Program-made: the position numbers and the translations under genes
Notes under the pieces: generated by a model
What the model saw: only the letters and a program-made list of their open reading frames with translations
What the model was told of the DNA's origin: nothing
The model's database searches: none
Shown: piece by piece, positions 1 through 8,137 of the stretch
Position numbering within the stretch: the first letter of the stretch is position 1
Layout of the letters: each line of letters opens with the position of its first letter
Virus record (IMG/VR): IMGVR_UViG_3300025889_000631
Span: 1 to 30,135 of that record
Direction: 5' to 3' (one strand)
Length of the DNA: 30,135 bases
From: a virus

Positions 1-476
1 AATTAGGAAGTGCTATTAATATTATTGATTACTATGAGGAACGAGGTCAAGGATTACCGCACTACATAGAGGTAGTGAATAGCAAGGATTATATTTATAA
101 GGATCATTATGCTCCACACGATATTGAAGTCATGGAGTTCAGCAATGGCAAAACCAGAAGGGAAGTAGCTTATCAATTAGGTGTAAGGTTTAAGGTAGTT
201 CCTAAACTTCCATTAGAAGATGGCATCCATGCTACCTTGATGACCCTGCCTAGATGCTGGATAGATACAGATCATTGCAAAAAACTAATAGATGCGTTAA
301 GACATTACCACAGAAAATATATAGACAAGAACAGGATGTTCAGATCTAAACCTGTACATGATTGGAGTTCACACGCTTGTGATGCCATGAGATATTTATC
401 TGTAGGAATTACAGAATTAAATACTAGACAAAATGCTCCACAAAATGTAGCAGATAATGAATATAGTATTTTATAA
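1..476 (+). CDS. Terminase large subunit, C-terminal part (partial)
   Basis: The reading frame is open from base 3 without a start, so this is the 3' end of a gene cut by the window edge (about 157 codons remain). The part present matches the nuclease half of large terminases, which cut concatemeric DNA during packaging: a DYYE stretch near the start, HYAPHD followed by a GKTRREVA segment, and near the end SSHACDAMRYL, the usual SHxxDAxRYL block carrying the last acidic metal ligand of the RNase H-like nuclease. The ATPase domain is outside the window. Its place directly before the portal cluster fits T7-like order. Family assignment is firm; the type of packaging cannot be read here. Confidence 0.88.
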   Translation, partial: LGSAINIIDYYEERGQGLPHYIEVVNSKDYIYKDHYAPHDIEVMEFSNGKTRREVAYQLGVRFKVVPKLPLEDGIHATLMTLPRCWIDTDHCKKLIDALRHYHRKYIDKNRMFRSKPVHDWSSHACDAMRYLSVGITELNTRQNAPQNVADNEYSIL

Positions 477-488
477 AAGGAATTTATT

Positions 489-710
489 ATGGGAAGTTTA
501 TTTAGTCCAAAGATGCCAGCACTACCCCCAGTTCAACCTTTGCCTGAACCGCCGAAGGCAGAACTAAGTGCAGAAGAGAAACAAAGGATAGCGGATGAAC
601 AAGCTGCTATGGAGCGTAGAAGAAAAGGTCGTAAGTCTACTATTCTAACTGGACCTTTAGGTATTGAAACAGAAGCAACCACAGAAAAGAAAACTTTATT
701 AGGAGGATAA
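489..710 (+). CDS. Small virion-associated protein with TILT...LLGG tail
   Basis: A 73-residue protein preceded by an AAGGAA ribosome site. It has a Pro-rich N-terminus (residues 9-23), a charged helix rich in Glu, Ala, Lys and Arg (24-48) and a C-terminus with KGRKSTILTG and a final LLGG. The last ten or so residues recur in the product of 863-1117, so the two are related. Position between terminase and portal recalls the small T7 head proteins gp6.7 and gp7.3, which also end in a basic, Gly/Ser-rich tail. That analogy is inference. The codons for the final LLGG contain AGGAGG and double as the ribosome site of the next gene. Confidence 0.7.
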   Translation: MGSLFSPKMPALPPVQPLPEPPKAELSAEEKQRIADEQAAMERRRKGRKSTILTGPLGIETEATTEKKTLLGG

Positions 711-711
711 T

Positions 712-861
712 ATGGCAATTAAGAAAATAATTAAAATGGCAAAAGAAATCATTAAACCAAAAAAAGAAAAACCTTTAGAATTAAAAAAGGAACAAGCAAA
801 AGAAACTAAATCAGAAACAGTATCAGAAAATACTAGCTCCTTAACTAGGGAGACAAACTAA
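712..861 (+). CDS. Small Lys/Glu-rich protein, 49 aa
   Basis: A 49-residue gene starting one base after the previous stop, with AGGAGG eight bases upstream of its ATG. The N-terminal half is a basic amphipathic helix (AIKKIIKMAKEIIK) followed by a KPKKEK stretch; the second half is polar, rich in Glu, Thr and Ser. No family is recognised. It resembles in style the N-terminal part of T7 gp7.3 (a run of Lys and Val residues), and lies between two genes that share a C-terminal tail, so a small head or ejection protein is possible. Tight packing and the strong ribosome site argue that it is translated. Confidence 0.6.
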   Translation: MAIKKIIKMAKEIIKPKKEKPLELKKEQAKETKSETVSENTSSLTRETN

Positions 862-862
862 C

Positions 863-1117
863 ATGGGTGCAGTAGCAGCAATAACAAAACCATTTATTAA
901 ACAAAAAATGCAAGAAGCTCCTAAACCAGCTACAACACCACAACCAGTTACTCCTACGACTGCAGAAGTTTCGCAAAGTGAAGCTACAGCCGCAGATGGT
1001 ACTGGAGCTATGTCAAGAAAAGTAAAACGAAAAGGAAGATCAGCTACGATATTAACTTCATCTACAGGAGTAGACCAAAGCGTTACATTAGGTACACAAA
1101 GTTTATTAGGCGGATAA
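863..1117 (+). CDS. Small virion-associated protein, paralogue of 489-710
   Basis: An 84-residue protein with a hydrophobic N-terminus (GAVAAITKPFI), a long Pro/Thr/Ala-rich linker (about 22-48) and a C-terminal block KRKGRSATILTSSTGV ending in LLGG. This C-terminal block matches the end of the protein at 489-710 (GR-two small residues-TILT, about twenty residues, LLGG), so the pair look like diverged paralogues with different N-termini. GGGAG lies ten bases before the ATG. The stop overlaps the portal start by one base. Probable structural or packaging-associated role, from position only. Confidence 0.68.
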   Translation: MGAVAAITKPFIKQKMQEAPKPATTPQPVTPTTAEVSQSEATAADGTGAMSRKVKRKGRSATILTSSTGVDQSVTLGTQSLLGG

Positions 1118-2739
1118 TGGCAAAAACAGAACTAAGCAAAAGTTTATTAAAACGATTTGATCGTCTGAAAGCTCAGCGTCAAAACTGGGAATCGCATTGG
1201 CAAGAAGTAGCAGACTACATGATGCCAAGAAAGGCAGATGTAACTAAATCCAGATCCAAAGGAGATAAGAGAACAGAATTAATTTTTGATTCTTCTCCTA
1301 TGCAATCTTTGGAATTATTAGCAGCATCACTTCATGGTATGCTGACGAACCCATCCACTCCTTGGTTCTCTTTACGATTCAAAGAAGATGGAATGGAAAA
1401 TGAAGATGAAGCAAAAGAATGGCTAGAGTCTGCAACAGAAAGTATGTATGCCGCATTTAATCGTTCTAACTTCCAACAAGAAATTTTTGAATTATACCAC
1501 GACCTGATCACCTTTGGCACAGCCGCAATGTTTATTGAAGAGGATGAAGAAGATATTATTAAATTCTCTACGAGACACATTAATGAAATTTATATTTCTG
1601 AAAATGATAAAGGAAGAATAGATACAGTATTTAGAAAATTTAAAATCTCTGCAAGAGCAGCATTACAAAAGTTTGGACAAGATGCGTCAGACAATATTGT
1701 AACTACTGCTAGAAAAGATCCATATGAAGAAATAGAGATACTGCATGTTGTATATCCAAGAGCTGATTTTGATCCTAAGAAACAAGACAAAGCCAATATG
1801 CCTTTTGCTTCTTGTTATATTGAAGCTGGCACAGGCAATGAATTATCTATGTCAGGATTCAAAGAGTTTCCTTTTGTAGTACCTCGTTACTTAAAAGCAT
1901 CTCACGAAATTTATGGAAGATCTCCAGCGATGACTGCTTTACCTGATGTGAAGATGTTAAATGAAATGTCTAAGACAACGATTAAAGCAGCTCAAAAACA
2001 AGTTGATCCACCTTTGCTTGTTCCTGATGATGGATTTATTTTACCTGTACGAACTGTTCCTGGTGGACTGAACTTTTATAGATCTGGAACAAGAGATAGA
2101 ATTGAACCACTCAACATTGGTGCAAATAATCCATTAGGATTAAACATGGAAGAGCAAAGAAGAAACTCTATTCGTAATGCGTTCTATGTAAACCAACTGA
2201 TGATGCAACAAGGTCCTCAAATGACAGCAACAGAAGTCATCCAAAGGAACGAAGAGAAAATGAGATTACTAGGTCCTGTGCTTGGTAGACTACAATCGGA
2301 ATTGTTAAAACCTCTGATTGATAGAGTGTTTGCGATTATGATTAGAAAAAATATATTCTTACCTGCACCAGAATTTTTAGCAGGAAAAGATATTGAGATT
2401 GAATATGTATCACCACTTGCCAAAGCTCAAAAATCTTCAGAGCTACAATCTATTATGCGTGGTATAGAAATTATGGGATCACTTGCGAATGTTGCTCCTG
2501 TATTTGATTATATTAATTTTGATAAACTAGTGAAACATTTATTAGATATTGTAGGTGTGCCACAAAAAGTTTTAAAACCACAAGCACAAGTCAATGCTGA
2601 AAGACAACAGAAACAACAACAACAAGAACAAGCTATGCAAATGCAACAGATGCAACAAATAGCACAAGCAGGAGGACAAGTAGCACCATTGGCAAAAGCA
2701 TTGCCAGAGGAAGCAAAACAATTAGTATCAGGGGAATAA
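1117..2739 (+). CDS. Portal (head-to-tail connector) protein
   Basis: A 540-residue protein of the podoviral head-to-tail connecting family (T7 gp8 type). The protein forms the dodecameric ring at the capsid vertex through which DNA enters and leaves. Visible hallmarks are the N-terminal RFDRLKAQRQNWESHWQEVADYMMPR segment region (residues 13-38), a DSSPMQSLELLAASLHGMLTNPSTPWF block after it, and the later KQVDPPLLVPDDGF and QGPQMTATEVIQRNEEK blocks typical of the family. The C-terminus (about 490-520) is a Gln/Met-rich low-complexity tail. Length fits the family (about 500-560). The start overlaps the previous stop (TAATG). Confidence 0.95.
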   Translation: MAKTELSKSLLKRFDRLKAQRQNWESHWQEVADYMMPRKADVTKSRSKGDKRTELIFDSSPMQSLELLAASLHGMLTNPSTPWFSLRFKEDGMENEDEAKEWLESATESMYAAFNRSNFQQEIFELYHDLITFGTAAMFIEEDEEDIIKFSTRHINEIYISENDKGRIDTVFRKFKISARAALQKFGQDASDNIVTTARKDPYEEIEILHVVYPRADFDPKKQDKANMPFASCYIEAGTGNELSMSGFKEFPFVVPRYLKASHEIYGRSPAMTALPDVKMLNEMSKTTIKAAQKQVDPPLLVPDDGFILPVRTVPGGLNFYRSGTRDRIEPLNIGANNPLGLNMEEQRRNSIRNAFYVNQLMMQQGPQMTATEVIQRNEEKMRLLGPVLGRLQSELLKPLIDRVFAIMIRKNIFLPAPEFLAGKDIEIEYVSPLAKAQKSSELQSIMRGIEIMGSLANVAPVFDYINFDKLVKHLLDIVGVPQKVLKPQAQVNAERQQKQQQQEQAMQMQQMQQIAQAGGQVAPLAKALPEEAKQLVSGE

Positions 2740-2742
2740 TAC

Positions 2743-2976
2743 ATGGATCAATTAAAACAATTAAAGATTAGCTATAAAAATATTTTTGAATCAGATGATG
2801 GAAAGTTAGTCATGTCTGATTTAGAGAAACGATGTCATTATCATGCTACCACCAATGTAAAAGGAGATAGCCATGAAAGTGCATATATGGAAGGACAACG
2901 CAGCGTTCTTCTATTTATAAAACAAATGCTGCTAAAGGAAAACACTAATGTCAAACGAACAGATAACGGAGAATAA
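2743..2976 (+). CDS. Bbp19-like small protein
   Basis: A 77-residue protein that resembles the Bbp19-like family found between portal and scaffold genes of many podoviruses. The recognisable pattern is a helical start with IFESDDGKLVMSDLEKRC, then HYHATT..GDSHESAYMEGQRSVLLFIKQML. The function of the family is not established; a structural or assembly role is usually assumed from location. It starts four bases after the portal stop and overlaps the scaffold gene by 29 bases in another frame. Confidence 0.78.
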   Translation: MDQLKQLKISYKNIFESDDGKLVMSDLEKRCHYHATTNVKGDSHESAYMEGQRSVLLFIKQMLLKENTNVKRTDNGE

Positions 2977-3841
2977 TTCTTCGCCTGTAGAACAAGAGAC
3001 AACACAACCAACTACAACTTCTACAGAAACAACAGCACCTAAAGAAGATACATTAATATCTTCTACAACCAATACAACAGCTCAAACTTCTAAATCTTGG
3101 AAAGAAATTATTAGTGAAGAGTACAGAAAGAATCCTAACATAGAAAAGTTTACAGAGATTGATGCGTTAGCGAAAAGTTACATCAATGCTGTATCTATGA
3201 TTGGTTCAGATAAAATTCCTGTACCTACGAATAATTCTACAGAAGAACAATGGAATGAAATTTATACTAAGTTAGGTAGACCAGAATCTCCTGATAAATA
3301 TAAATTAGATGTAAAATCAGATGCTGTTCCTATAGAAGAATCTGCAGTTAAATCTTTTGCAGAGAATGCACACAAGCTAGGTTTAAATAATAAACAAGCT
3401 CAAGGCATTTTAGAATTTTATAAAAATAATATGGAACAGTCTGCACAGCAAATGCAAATCAATATGGAAACAGCACAAGCCGATGCAGAAGCTCAACTAC
3501 GAAAAGAGTGGGGTAGATCGTTTGATGAGAATATTAAAAAGGCAGGTGCTTTAGCAAAAGCAAATATGAATCCTGCTATTTTAGATATGCAAATGAAAGA
3601 TGGTACTCGTTTAGGAGATCATCCAGAAGTCATTAAAGGATTTGCCAATATTGCTAATCTAATCTCTGAGGATAAATTTATTGGTACAGACCAAGAAAAT
3701 ATGACTCAAGCTAGAGATTTGGATGCTGAAATAAGATCTATTGTAAACGATAGAAGTGGTCCTTATTGGAATAGAAACCATCCAGACCATGAAAGAACAG
3801 TTCAGCAAGTATTAACTTTAAGAACAATGATGAATGGATAA
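2948..3841 (+). CDS. Capsid assembly scaffolding protein
   Basis: A 297-residue acidic protein located just before the major capsid gene, as T7 gp9 is. Residues 1-52 are a disordered Thr/Ser/Gln-rich region, followed by an EEYRKNPNIEKFTEIDALAKSYINA helix region and DKIPVPTNNSTEEQWNEIYTKLGRPESPDKYKL, a pattern widely shared by podoviral scaffold proteins. A long helical Gln/Ala-rich segment spans about 150-205, and the C-terminal end is basic and Arg-rich, as expected for the coat-binding end of a scaffold. It is expected to act only in procapsid assembly. Identification rests on pattern and location. Confidence 0.85.
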   Translation: MSNEQITENNSSPVEQETTQPTTTSTETTAPKEDTLISSTTNTTAQTSKSWKEIISEEYRKNPNIEKFTEIDALAKSYINAVSMIGSDKIPVPTNNSTEEQWNEIYTKLGRPESPDKYKLDVKSDAVPIEESAVKSFAENAHKLGLNNKQAQGILEFYKNNMEQSAQQMQINMETAQADAEAQLRKEWGRSFDENIKKAGALAKANMNPAILDMQMKDGTRLGDHPEVIKGFANIANLISEDKFIGTDQENMTQARDLDAEIRSIVNDRSGPYWNRNHPDHERTVQQVLTLRTMMNG

Positions 3842-4019
3842 TAAGCAATTACGATTAGAAATTGTTAGAATGATATTGGAAACGGGTTCAGAAATACATA
3901 AATCTAACCCCTTGCCAATCGCTGATAATTATTATAATTGGATTTCTAAGGAGAGTGAAAACTCTCCTAAGAAACGCAAGACAATCTCTAAACCAGACCT
4001 TGCTGACAAGAAGGAATAG
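3834..4019 (+). CDS. Small helical protein of unknown function
   Basis: A 61-residue protein whose ATG lies within the last codons of the scaffold gene (eight-base overlap). It reads as an N-terminal helix (residues 2-20, NKQLRLEIVRMILETG), a middle ADNYYNWISKE stretch and a Lys/Ser-rich end. I do not recognise a function. The frame directly after its stop contains a Cys-rich stretch (see the finding at 4007-4111), so the gene may have been longer in an ancestor. Confidence 0.6.
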   Translation: MDNKQLRLEIVRMILETGSEIHKSNPLPIADNYYNWISKESENSPKKRKTISKPDLADKKE

Positions 4020-4046
4020 ACTCTGGTCTAACAGACCTTAAATGCA

Positions 4047-4090
4047 AGAGATGCCTGCTTTGCGGAGAACCTCTCTGTTTTATTTTTATT
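4047..4090 (+). terminator. Possible weak terminator before the capsid gene
   Basis: An outer stem AGAGA/TCTCT (4047-4051 with 4072-4076) and an inner stem CTGC/GCGG with one G-U pair (4055-4058 with 4062-4065) around a TTT loop are followed by a T-rich tract (4078-4090). The internal loop is asymmetric, so efficiency would be low. It could reduce read-through from the portal/scaffold genes or mark an mRNA processing point. Confidence 0.35.
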
Positions 4091-4104
4091 AATGACCATG
4101 TGGG

Positions 4105-4127
4105 TTGTTAATATTTAACTTTAACAA
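4105..4127 (+). promoter_or_regulatory. Inverted repeat in the capsid gene leader
   Basis: TTGTTAA (4105-4111) and TTAACAA (4121-4127) form a perfect 7-base inverted repeat with a nine-base spacer, directly before the GGAGAG ribosome site of the major capsid gene. As RNA it would be a hairpin upstream of the ribosome site and could stabilise the abundant capsid message; as DNA it could be a protein-binding site. The role is not established. Confidence 0.4.
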
Positions 4128-4141
4128 ATGGAGAGACAAAT

Positions 4142-5005
4142 ATGTCTACACAAATAACTACAGCATTTGTAGAACAGTATAGTTCTAACATACAAATGTT
4201 GTCACAACAAAAAGGTTCTTTATTGAGAGATAAAGTACGCCTTGAATCAGTTGTTGGAAAAAATGCTTTCTTTGATCAAGTAGGAAGTGTTACTGCAACT
4301 GTAAGATCAAGCAGACATTCAGACACTCCTCAAGCAGATACTCCTCACTCAAGAAGAAGAGTAACTCTTGTGGATTATGAATTTGCTGATCTAATTGATG
4401 ACCTAGATAAAGTAAGAATGTTGGCTGATCCAACTTCTTCTTATGCACAAGCTGCTGCTTATGCAATGGGAAGAGCTATGGATGACAATATCATCGCTGC
4501 TGCAACTGGTACTGCGTACACAGGTGTTGCTGGTGGTACTTCAACTTCTTTACCTGCAGGTCAAATCATATCTGAAGCTGGTACAGGAAGAATGACAATC
4601 GCTAAACTAAGAACTGCAAAAGAAATCTTAGACTTAGCTGATGTTGATCCTTCTCTACCTAGATTCATCGTAGTAGGTCCTAAACAAATCACAGATTTAT
4701 TAGGAACTACTGAAGTTACTTCTAGCGATTACAATGTTGTCAAAGCTCTTGCTTCTGGCGATATTAATTCGTTCTTAGGATTTAACTTTGTTGTATCTAA
4801 CAGATTAGCTGTTGCTTCTTCAATCAGAGACTGCTTTGCTTTCGTAAACGATGGTATTGCTTTAGCTGTTGGAAAAGATGTGACTGCTAGAATAGACGAG
4901 AGAGCTGACAAAGGTTATGCTACTCAAGTTTACTACTCTGCTGCATTTGGTGCAACCCGAATGGAAGAAGAGAAAGTAGTTAAGATCCAAGCATACGAAG
5001 GTTAA
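4142..5005 (+). CDS. Major capsid protein
   Basis: A 287-residue protein that matches the podoviral capsid family with the RVTLVDYEFADLIDDLDKVRML motif (about residues 77-99), AAAYAMGRAMDDNIIAAATG (about 104-123) and a C-terminal YYSAAFGATRMEEEKVV segment. These are standard for a HK97-fold shell protein of small podoviruses. The gene stands alone between a leader with a possible terminator and dyad and a strong terminator, an arrangement expected for the most abundant virion protein. GGAGAG precedes the ATG. Codon use is richer in GCT, GGT and ACT than in the neighbouring genes, as is common in highly expressed genes. Confidence 0.95.
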   Translation: MSTQITTAFVEQYSSNIQMLSQQKGSLLRDKVRLESVVGKNAFFDQVGSVTATVRSSRHSDTPQADTPHSRRRVTLVDYEFADLIDDLDKVRMLADPTSSYAQAAAYAMGRAMDDNIIAAATGTAYTGVAGGTSTSLPAGQIISEAGTGRMTIAKLRTAKEILDLADVDPSLPRFIVVGPKQITDLLGTTEVTSSDYNVVKALASGDINSFLGFNFVVSNRLAVASSIRDCFAFVNDGIALAVGKDVTARIDERADKGYATQVYYSAAFGATRMEEEKVVKIQAYEG

Positions 5006-5016
5006 TTTCGTATTTA

Positions 5017-5050
5017 GATGGTGGGGAGAAATCCCCACTATCTTTTTTTT
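5017..5050 (+). terminator. Strong intrinsic terminator after the capsid gene
   Basis: An 11-base stem (5017-5027 with 5032-5042, one G-U pair; core GTGGGGA/TCCCCAC) closes a four-base GAAA loop and is followed by eight T residues (5043-5050). This is a textbook rho-independent terminator twelve bases downstream of the capsid stop. It should limit transcription into the tail genes so that capsid protein is made in excess. Confidence 0.95.
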
Positions 5051-5080
5051 AATAAAAGTATATGAAACATAAAGGAACGA

Positions 5081-5662
5081 ATGGCTAGTACAGTAGATAT
5101 TTGCAATGGAGCTTTAAACCAGTTAGGTGCATCCACCATCATTTCATTGACGGAAGATTCTAAAAATGCAAGATTATGTAATGCACGATACACACAAGTA
5201 CGAGATAGCTTATTCAGATCTCACCCTTGGAATTGTTTACAAAAACGAGTACAGCTCGCATCTGATACAGCTACTCCAGCTTGGGGATTCAGTTACCAAT
5301 TTACCTTACCTGCAGATTGTTTACGAGTTCTCAGAATAGAAGATTACGATTCAGATTATAAAATTGAAGGAAGAAAGATTGTGTCTAATGTACCTACGAT
5401 GAAGATCTTATACATTGCACGAATTGAAGATCCTAATGAGTACGATGAAATTTTAAGAGAAACATTATCAGCAGCACTAGGTGCAGACATTGCTTATGCA
5501 ATTACTTCTTCTAATCCTGTTGCACAAAATATGTATAATCTTTTTCAAGAGAAATTAAGAGAAGCAAGATTCGTAGATGCTACGGAAGGACAAAACACCA
5601 TCCAAGATAATGGCATGACGGATGTCATAGACGCAGGTTCTTGGACTAACGCAAGGTTTTAA
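5081..5662 (+). CDS. Tail tubular protein A (adaptor/gatekeeper)
   Basis: A 193-residue protein of the T7 gp11 type, the ring that joins the portal to the tail nozzle. The family pattern is clear: VDICNGALNQLGASTIISL at the N-terminus, then CNARYTQVRDSLFRSHPWNC, an aromatic FSYQFTLPADCLRVL segment and a C-terminal LRETLSAALGADIAYAIT helix. Length matches the family (about 190-200). AAGGAACGA lies upstream of the start. It is followed after two bases by the tubular B gene. Confidence 0.92.
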   Translation: MASTVDICNGALNQLGASTIISLTEDSKNARLCNARYTQVRDSLFRSHPWNCLQKRVQLASDTATPAWGFSYQFTLPADCLRVLRIEDYDSDYKIEGRKIVSNVPTMKILYIARIEDPNEYDEILRETLSAALGADIAYAITSSNPVAQNMYNLFQEKLREARFVDATEGQNTIQDNGMTDVIDAGSWTNARF

Positions 5663-5664
5663 AT

Positions 5665-7692
5665 ATGGCACGAGTTGCGGTGCAATTAACGAACTTCACA
5701 GGTGGAGAATTATCGCCACGACTAGATGGTCGTAATGATCTAACCAAATACTCTTCTGGTTGCAAGACCTTAGAGAATATGGTTGTTTATCCACATGGTT
5801 CTGCTGCTAGACGACCTGGAACTCAATTTGTAGCTGAAGTAAAAGACAGCACTAAGAAAACAAGATTAATACCTTTTGAATTTTCTACAACACAAACTTA
5901 TATGTTGGAGTTTGGAGATCAGTACATAAGGTTCTACAAAGATAATGGAGTTATCTTATCTGGTGGTTCAGCATATGAAATTGCTACTCCTTATTTAGAA
6001 TCTGAACTGTTTGATATTAAATATGCTCAATCTGCAGATGTCATGTATATCTGTCATCCTAATCATGCAGTTAGAAAGTTATCCAGAACAGGACATACTT
6101 CCTGGACATTGACACAAGTTGATTTTACTAAAGGACCATTTCAAGATCATAATATTACTACAACTACTATGTCTGCATCACATACTTCTGTTGGTTCAAC
6201 AGGAACATTAACTATATCTTCTACAACTGGTATTAATGCTAACCAAGGTTGGCTAACTACTGATGTGGGAAGATTAGTACATTTAAAAGATGGTCATTAT
6301 AAAATAACAGGAAGAACATCAGCAACAGTAGTTACCTCTATTTGTGAAGTATCGCCATCTTCTTCTTCTGCTACAACGGACTTTGCTTTAGGTGCTTTCT
6401 CTGATACTTCTGGTCATCCAGGTTGTGTAACCTTCTTTGAACAACGATTAGTATTTGCAGGAACGAAAGAACAACCACAAACTTTATTCTTTTCTAAATC
6501 AGGGGATTATGAAAACATGGATGATAATTACCATGGAACAGTATCTGATGATGATGCTATTATTTATACGATTGCGTCTAACCAAGTCAATGCCATTAGG
6601 TTTATGACTGCTACTAGAACTTTAATTGTAGGTACAGCAGGTGGTGAATTTACAGTATCAGGTGGTGGAACAGATGTTGCCATTACTCCTACGAATATTT
6701 TAATTAAAAGACAATCTAACCATGGAGCTGCTAACTTAGATGCGATTGCAGTTGGTAATGTCACTTTGTTTTTACAAAGAGCAAAAAGAAAGATTAGAGA
6801 ACTAGCTTATAACTTTGATGTGGATGGTTATCTTGCTCCTGATATGACAATCCTTGCAGAACATATTTCTGAATCAGGTATTACACAAATGGCGTATCAA
6901 CAAGAACCTAATCAAATCATTTGGTGTGTACGAACTGATGGACAACTGATTGCATTAACCTATCAAAGAGAACAACAAGTTGTTGCTTGGCACAGACATA
7001 TCTTTGGTGGATCTTTTTCTAGTGGTAATGCTGTGTGTGAATCGGTTGCTGTTATTCCTACAGATGACAATGAATACCAAGTATGGATTATTATTAAACG
7101 AACTATTGATGGTGCTACCAAACGCTATGTAGAATATTTGCATAACTTTAATTTTGATGAAACAGATAATACAGATTTTAATTTCTTAGATTCTCAACTA
7201 AGTTACTCTGGTTCTGCAACTACTACTATTTCAGGATTAGGTCATTTAGAAGGTCAGACAGTTGCTATTCTTGCAGACGGAGCTACACATCCTAGAAAGA
7301 CAGTTACTTCTGGTTCTATTACTTTAGAACGATCAGCTACCAAAGTAAAAGTAGGATTACCTTATACTTCCCTTTTGCAGACTATGCGATTAGATGCTGG
7401 TTCACAGGATGGTACATCGCAAGGTAAAACCAAAAGAATATTTGATATTACATTAAGAATTTATGAGTCTATTGGTATTGAAGTAGGACCAGACTTAAAC
7501 AATATGGAACGAATACCTTTTAGATCTTCTGCTACTTTAATGAACCAAGCTATCCCAGTATTTACAGGAGATAAAGAAATAGAATTTAGAGGAAACTATG
7601 AAACAGATGGTTATGTATATGTAAGACAAGATCAACCTTTACCTTTAACCATTTTATCATTATACCCAAGATTGGTAACCAATGACGGATAA
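5665..7692 (+). CDS. Tail tubular protein B (nozzle)
   Basis: A 675-residue protein matching the T7 gp12-like nozzle family. It begins with the diagnostic LTNFTGGELSPRLDGRNDLTKYSSGC region, followed by ENMVVYPHGSAARRPGTQFV and FEFSTTQTYMLEFGDQYIRFY. The middle carries beta-rich repeats, including PGCVTFFEQRLVFAGT, also shared by the family. It forms the hexameric tail end through which DNA passes. The stop overlaps the next start by 11 bases. A DnaA-box-like 9-mer at 5787-5795 lies within the conserved VYPHG codons and is probably coincidental. Confidence 0.92.
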   Translation: MARVAVQLTNFTGGELSPRLDGRNDLTKYSSGCKTLENMVVYPHGSAARRPGTQFVAEVKDSTKKTRLIPFEFSTTQTYMLEFGDQYIRFYKDNGVILSGGSAYEIATPYLESELFDIKYAQSADVMYICHPNHAVRKLSRTGHTSWTLTQVDFTKGPFQDHNITTTTMSASHTSVGSTGTLTISSTTGINANQGWLTTDVGRLVHLKDGHYKITGRTSATVVTSICEVSPSSSSATTDFALGAFSDTSGHPGCVTFFEQRLVFAGTKEQPQTLFFSKSGDYENMDDNYHGTVSDDDAIIYTIASNQVNAIRFMTATRTLIVGTAGGEFTVSGGGTDVAITPTNILIKRQSNHGAANLDAIAVGNVTLFLQRAKRKIRELAYNFDVDGYLAPDMTILAEHISESGITQMAYQQEPNQIIWCVRTDGQLIALTYQREQQVVAWHRHIFGGSFSSGNAVCESVAVIPTDDNEYQVWIIIKRTIDGATKRYVEYLHNFNFDETDNTDFNFLDSQLSYSGSATTTISGLGHLEGQTVAILADGATHPRKTVTSGSITLERSATKVKVGLPYTSLLQTMRLDAGSQDGTSQGKTKRIFDITLRIYESIGIEVGPDLNNMERIPFRSSATLMNQAIPVFTGDKEIEFRGNYETDGYVYVRQDQPLPLTILSLYPRLVTNDG

Positions 7693-8137
7693 TATACTAC
7701 ATATAGTGCCTTATATTGCAAATCATGGTAAGATAATTTTATCTAGTCAAATGAACCATGCTTTAATGGATAAGGATGCAGAGTTTGATGGAGAAACAAT
7801 GAATCTAGAAGAGAAAGGATTAGCTTTTACTTGTATGATTAATAATGAACCTATAGCGGCTGCTGGAATGAAATTACTTTGGCAAGGAGTTGCAGAGGGT
7901 TGGGTATTAGCTACAGCTAAAGTTTGGAATCATCCTAGAACAATAGCTCGTGCTATTAAAAAGAATTTTGCAAGATTAGCAATGGAACATAAGATACACA
8001 GAGTACAAACTGCTGTACGATCCGAGTTTGGAACTGGTATTAAATTTGCTAAGTGGTTAGGTTTAGAGAATGAGGGTTTAATGAAACGATATGGTTTTGA
8101 TGGTGCTGACCATTATAGATTTGCGAGGTTATTCTAA
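7682..8137 (+). CDS. Internal virion protein A-like (T7 gp13-type, acetyltransferase-like fold)
   Basis: A 151-residue protein in the position of T7 gp13. It shows a GNAT-like layout: CMINNEPIAAAGMKLLWQGVAEGWVL in the middle, a basic helix KNFARLAMEHKIHRVQTAV, and a C-terminal FAKWLGLENEGLMKRYGFDGADHYRFAR that is very common in this family. Proteins of this type are annotated as internal virion protein A or as N-acetyltransferase; enzymatic activity in the phage is unproven. Its neighbours on both sides are tail and core proteins. Confidence 0.82.
   Translation: MTDNILHIVPYIANHGKIILSSQMNHALMDKDAEFDGETMNLEEKGLAFTCMINNEPIAAAGMKLLWQGVAEGWVLATAKVWNHPRTIARAIKKNFARLAMEHKIHRVQTAVRSEFGTGIKFAKWLGLENEGLMKRYGFDGADHYRFARLF

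Noticed and set aside
4007-4019. Programmed -1 frameshift to join the 61-aa gene to the Cys-rich frame
   Set aside because: The overlap has no standard slippery heptamer; AAGAAGGAA does not allow good re-pairing in the -1 frame. It is kept only as an indel or relic possibility.
4370-4378. DnaA-box-like TGTGGATTA in the capsid gene and TGTGGATAC near 24023
   Set aside because: Each has one mismatch and lies inside coding sequence; such near matches are expected by chance in AT-rich DNA.
5787-5795. A second perfect DnaA-box 9-mer (TTATCCACA)
   Set aside because: It lies within the conserved VYPHG codons of the tail nozzle gene, so protein coding explains it; there is no regulatory context.
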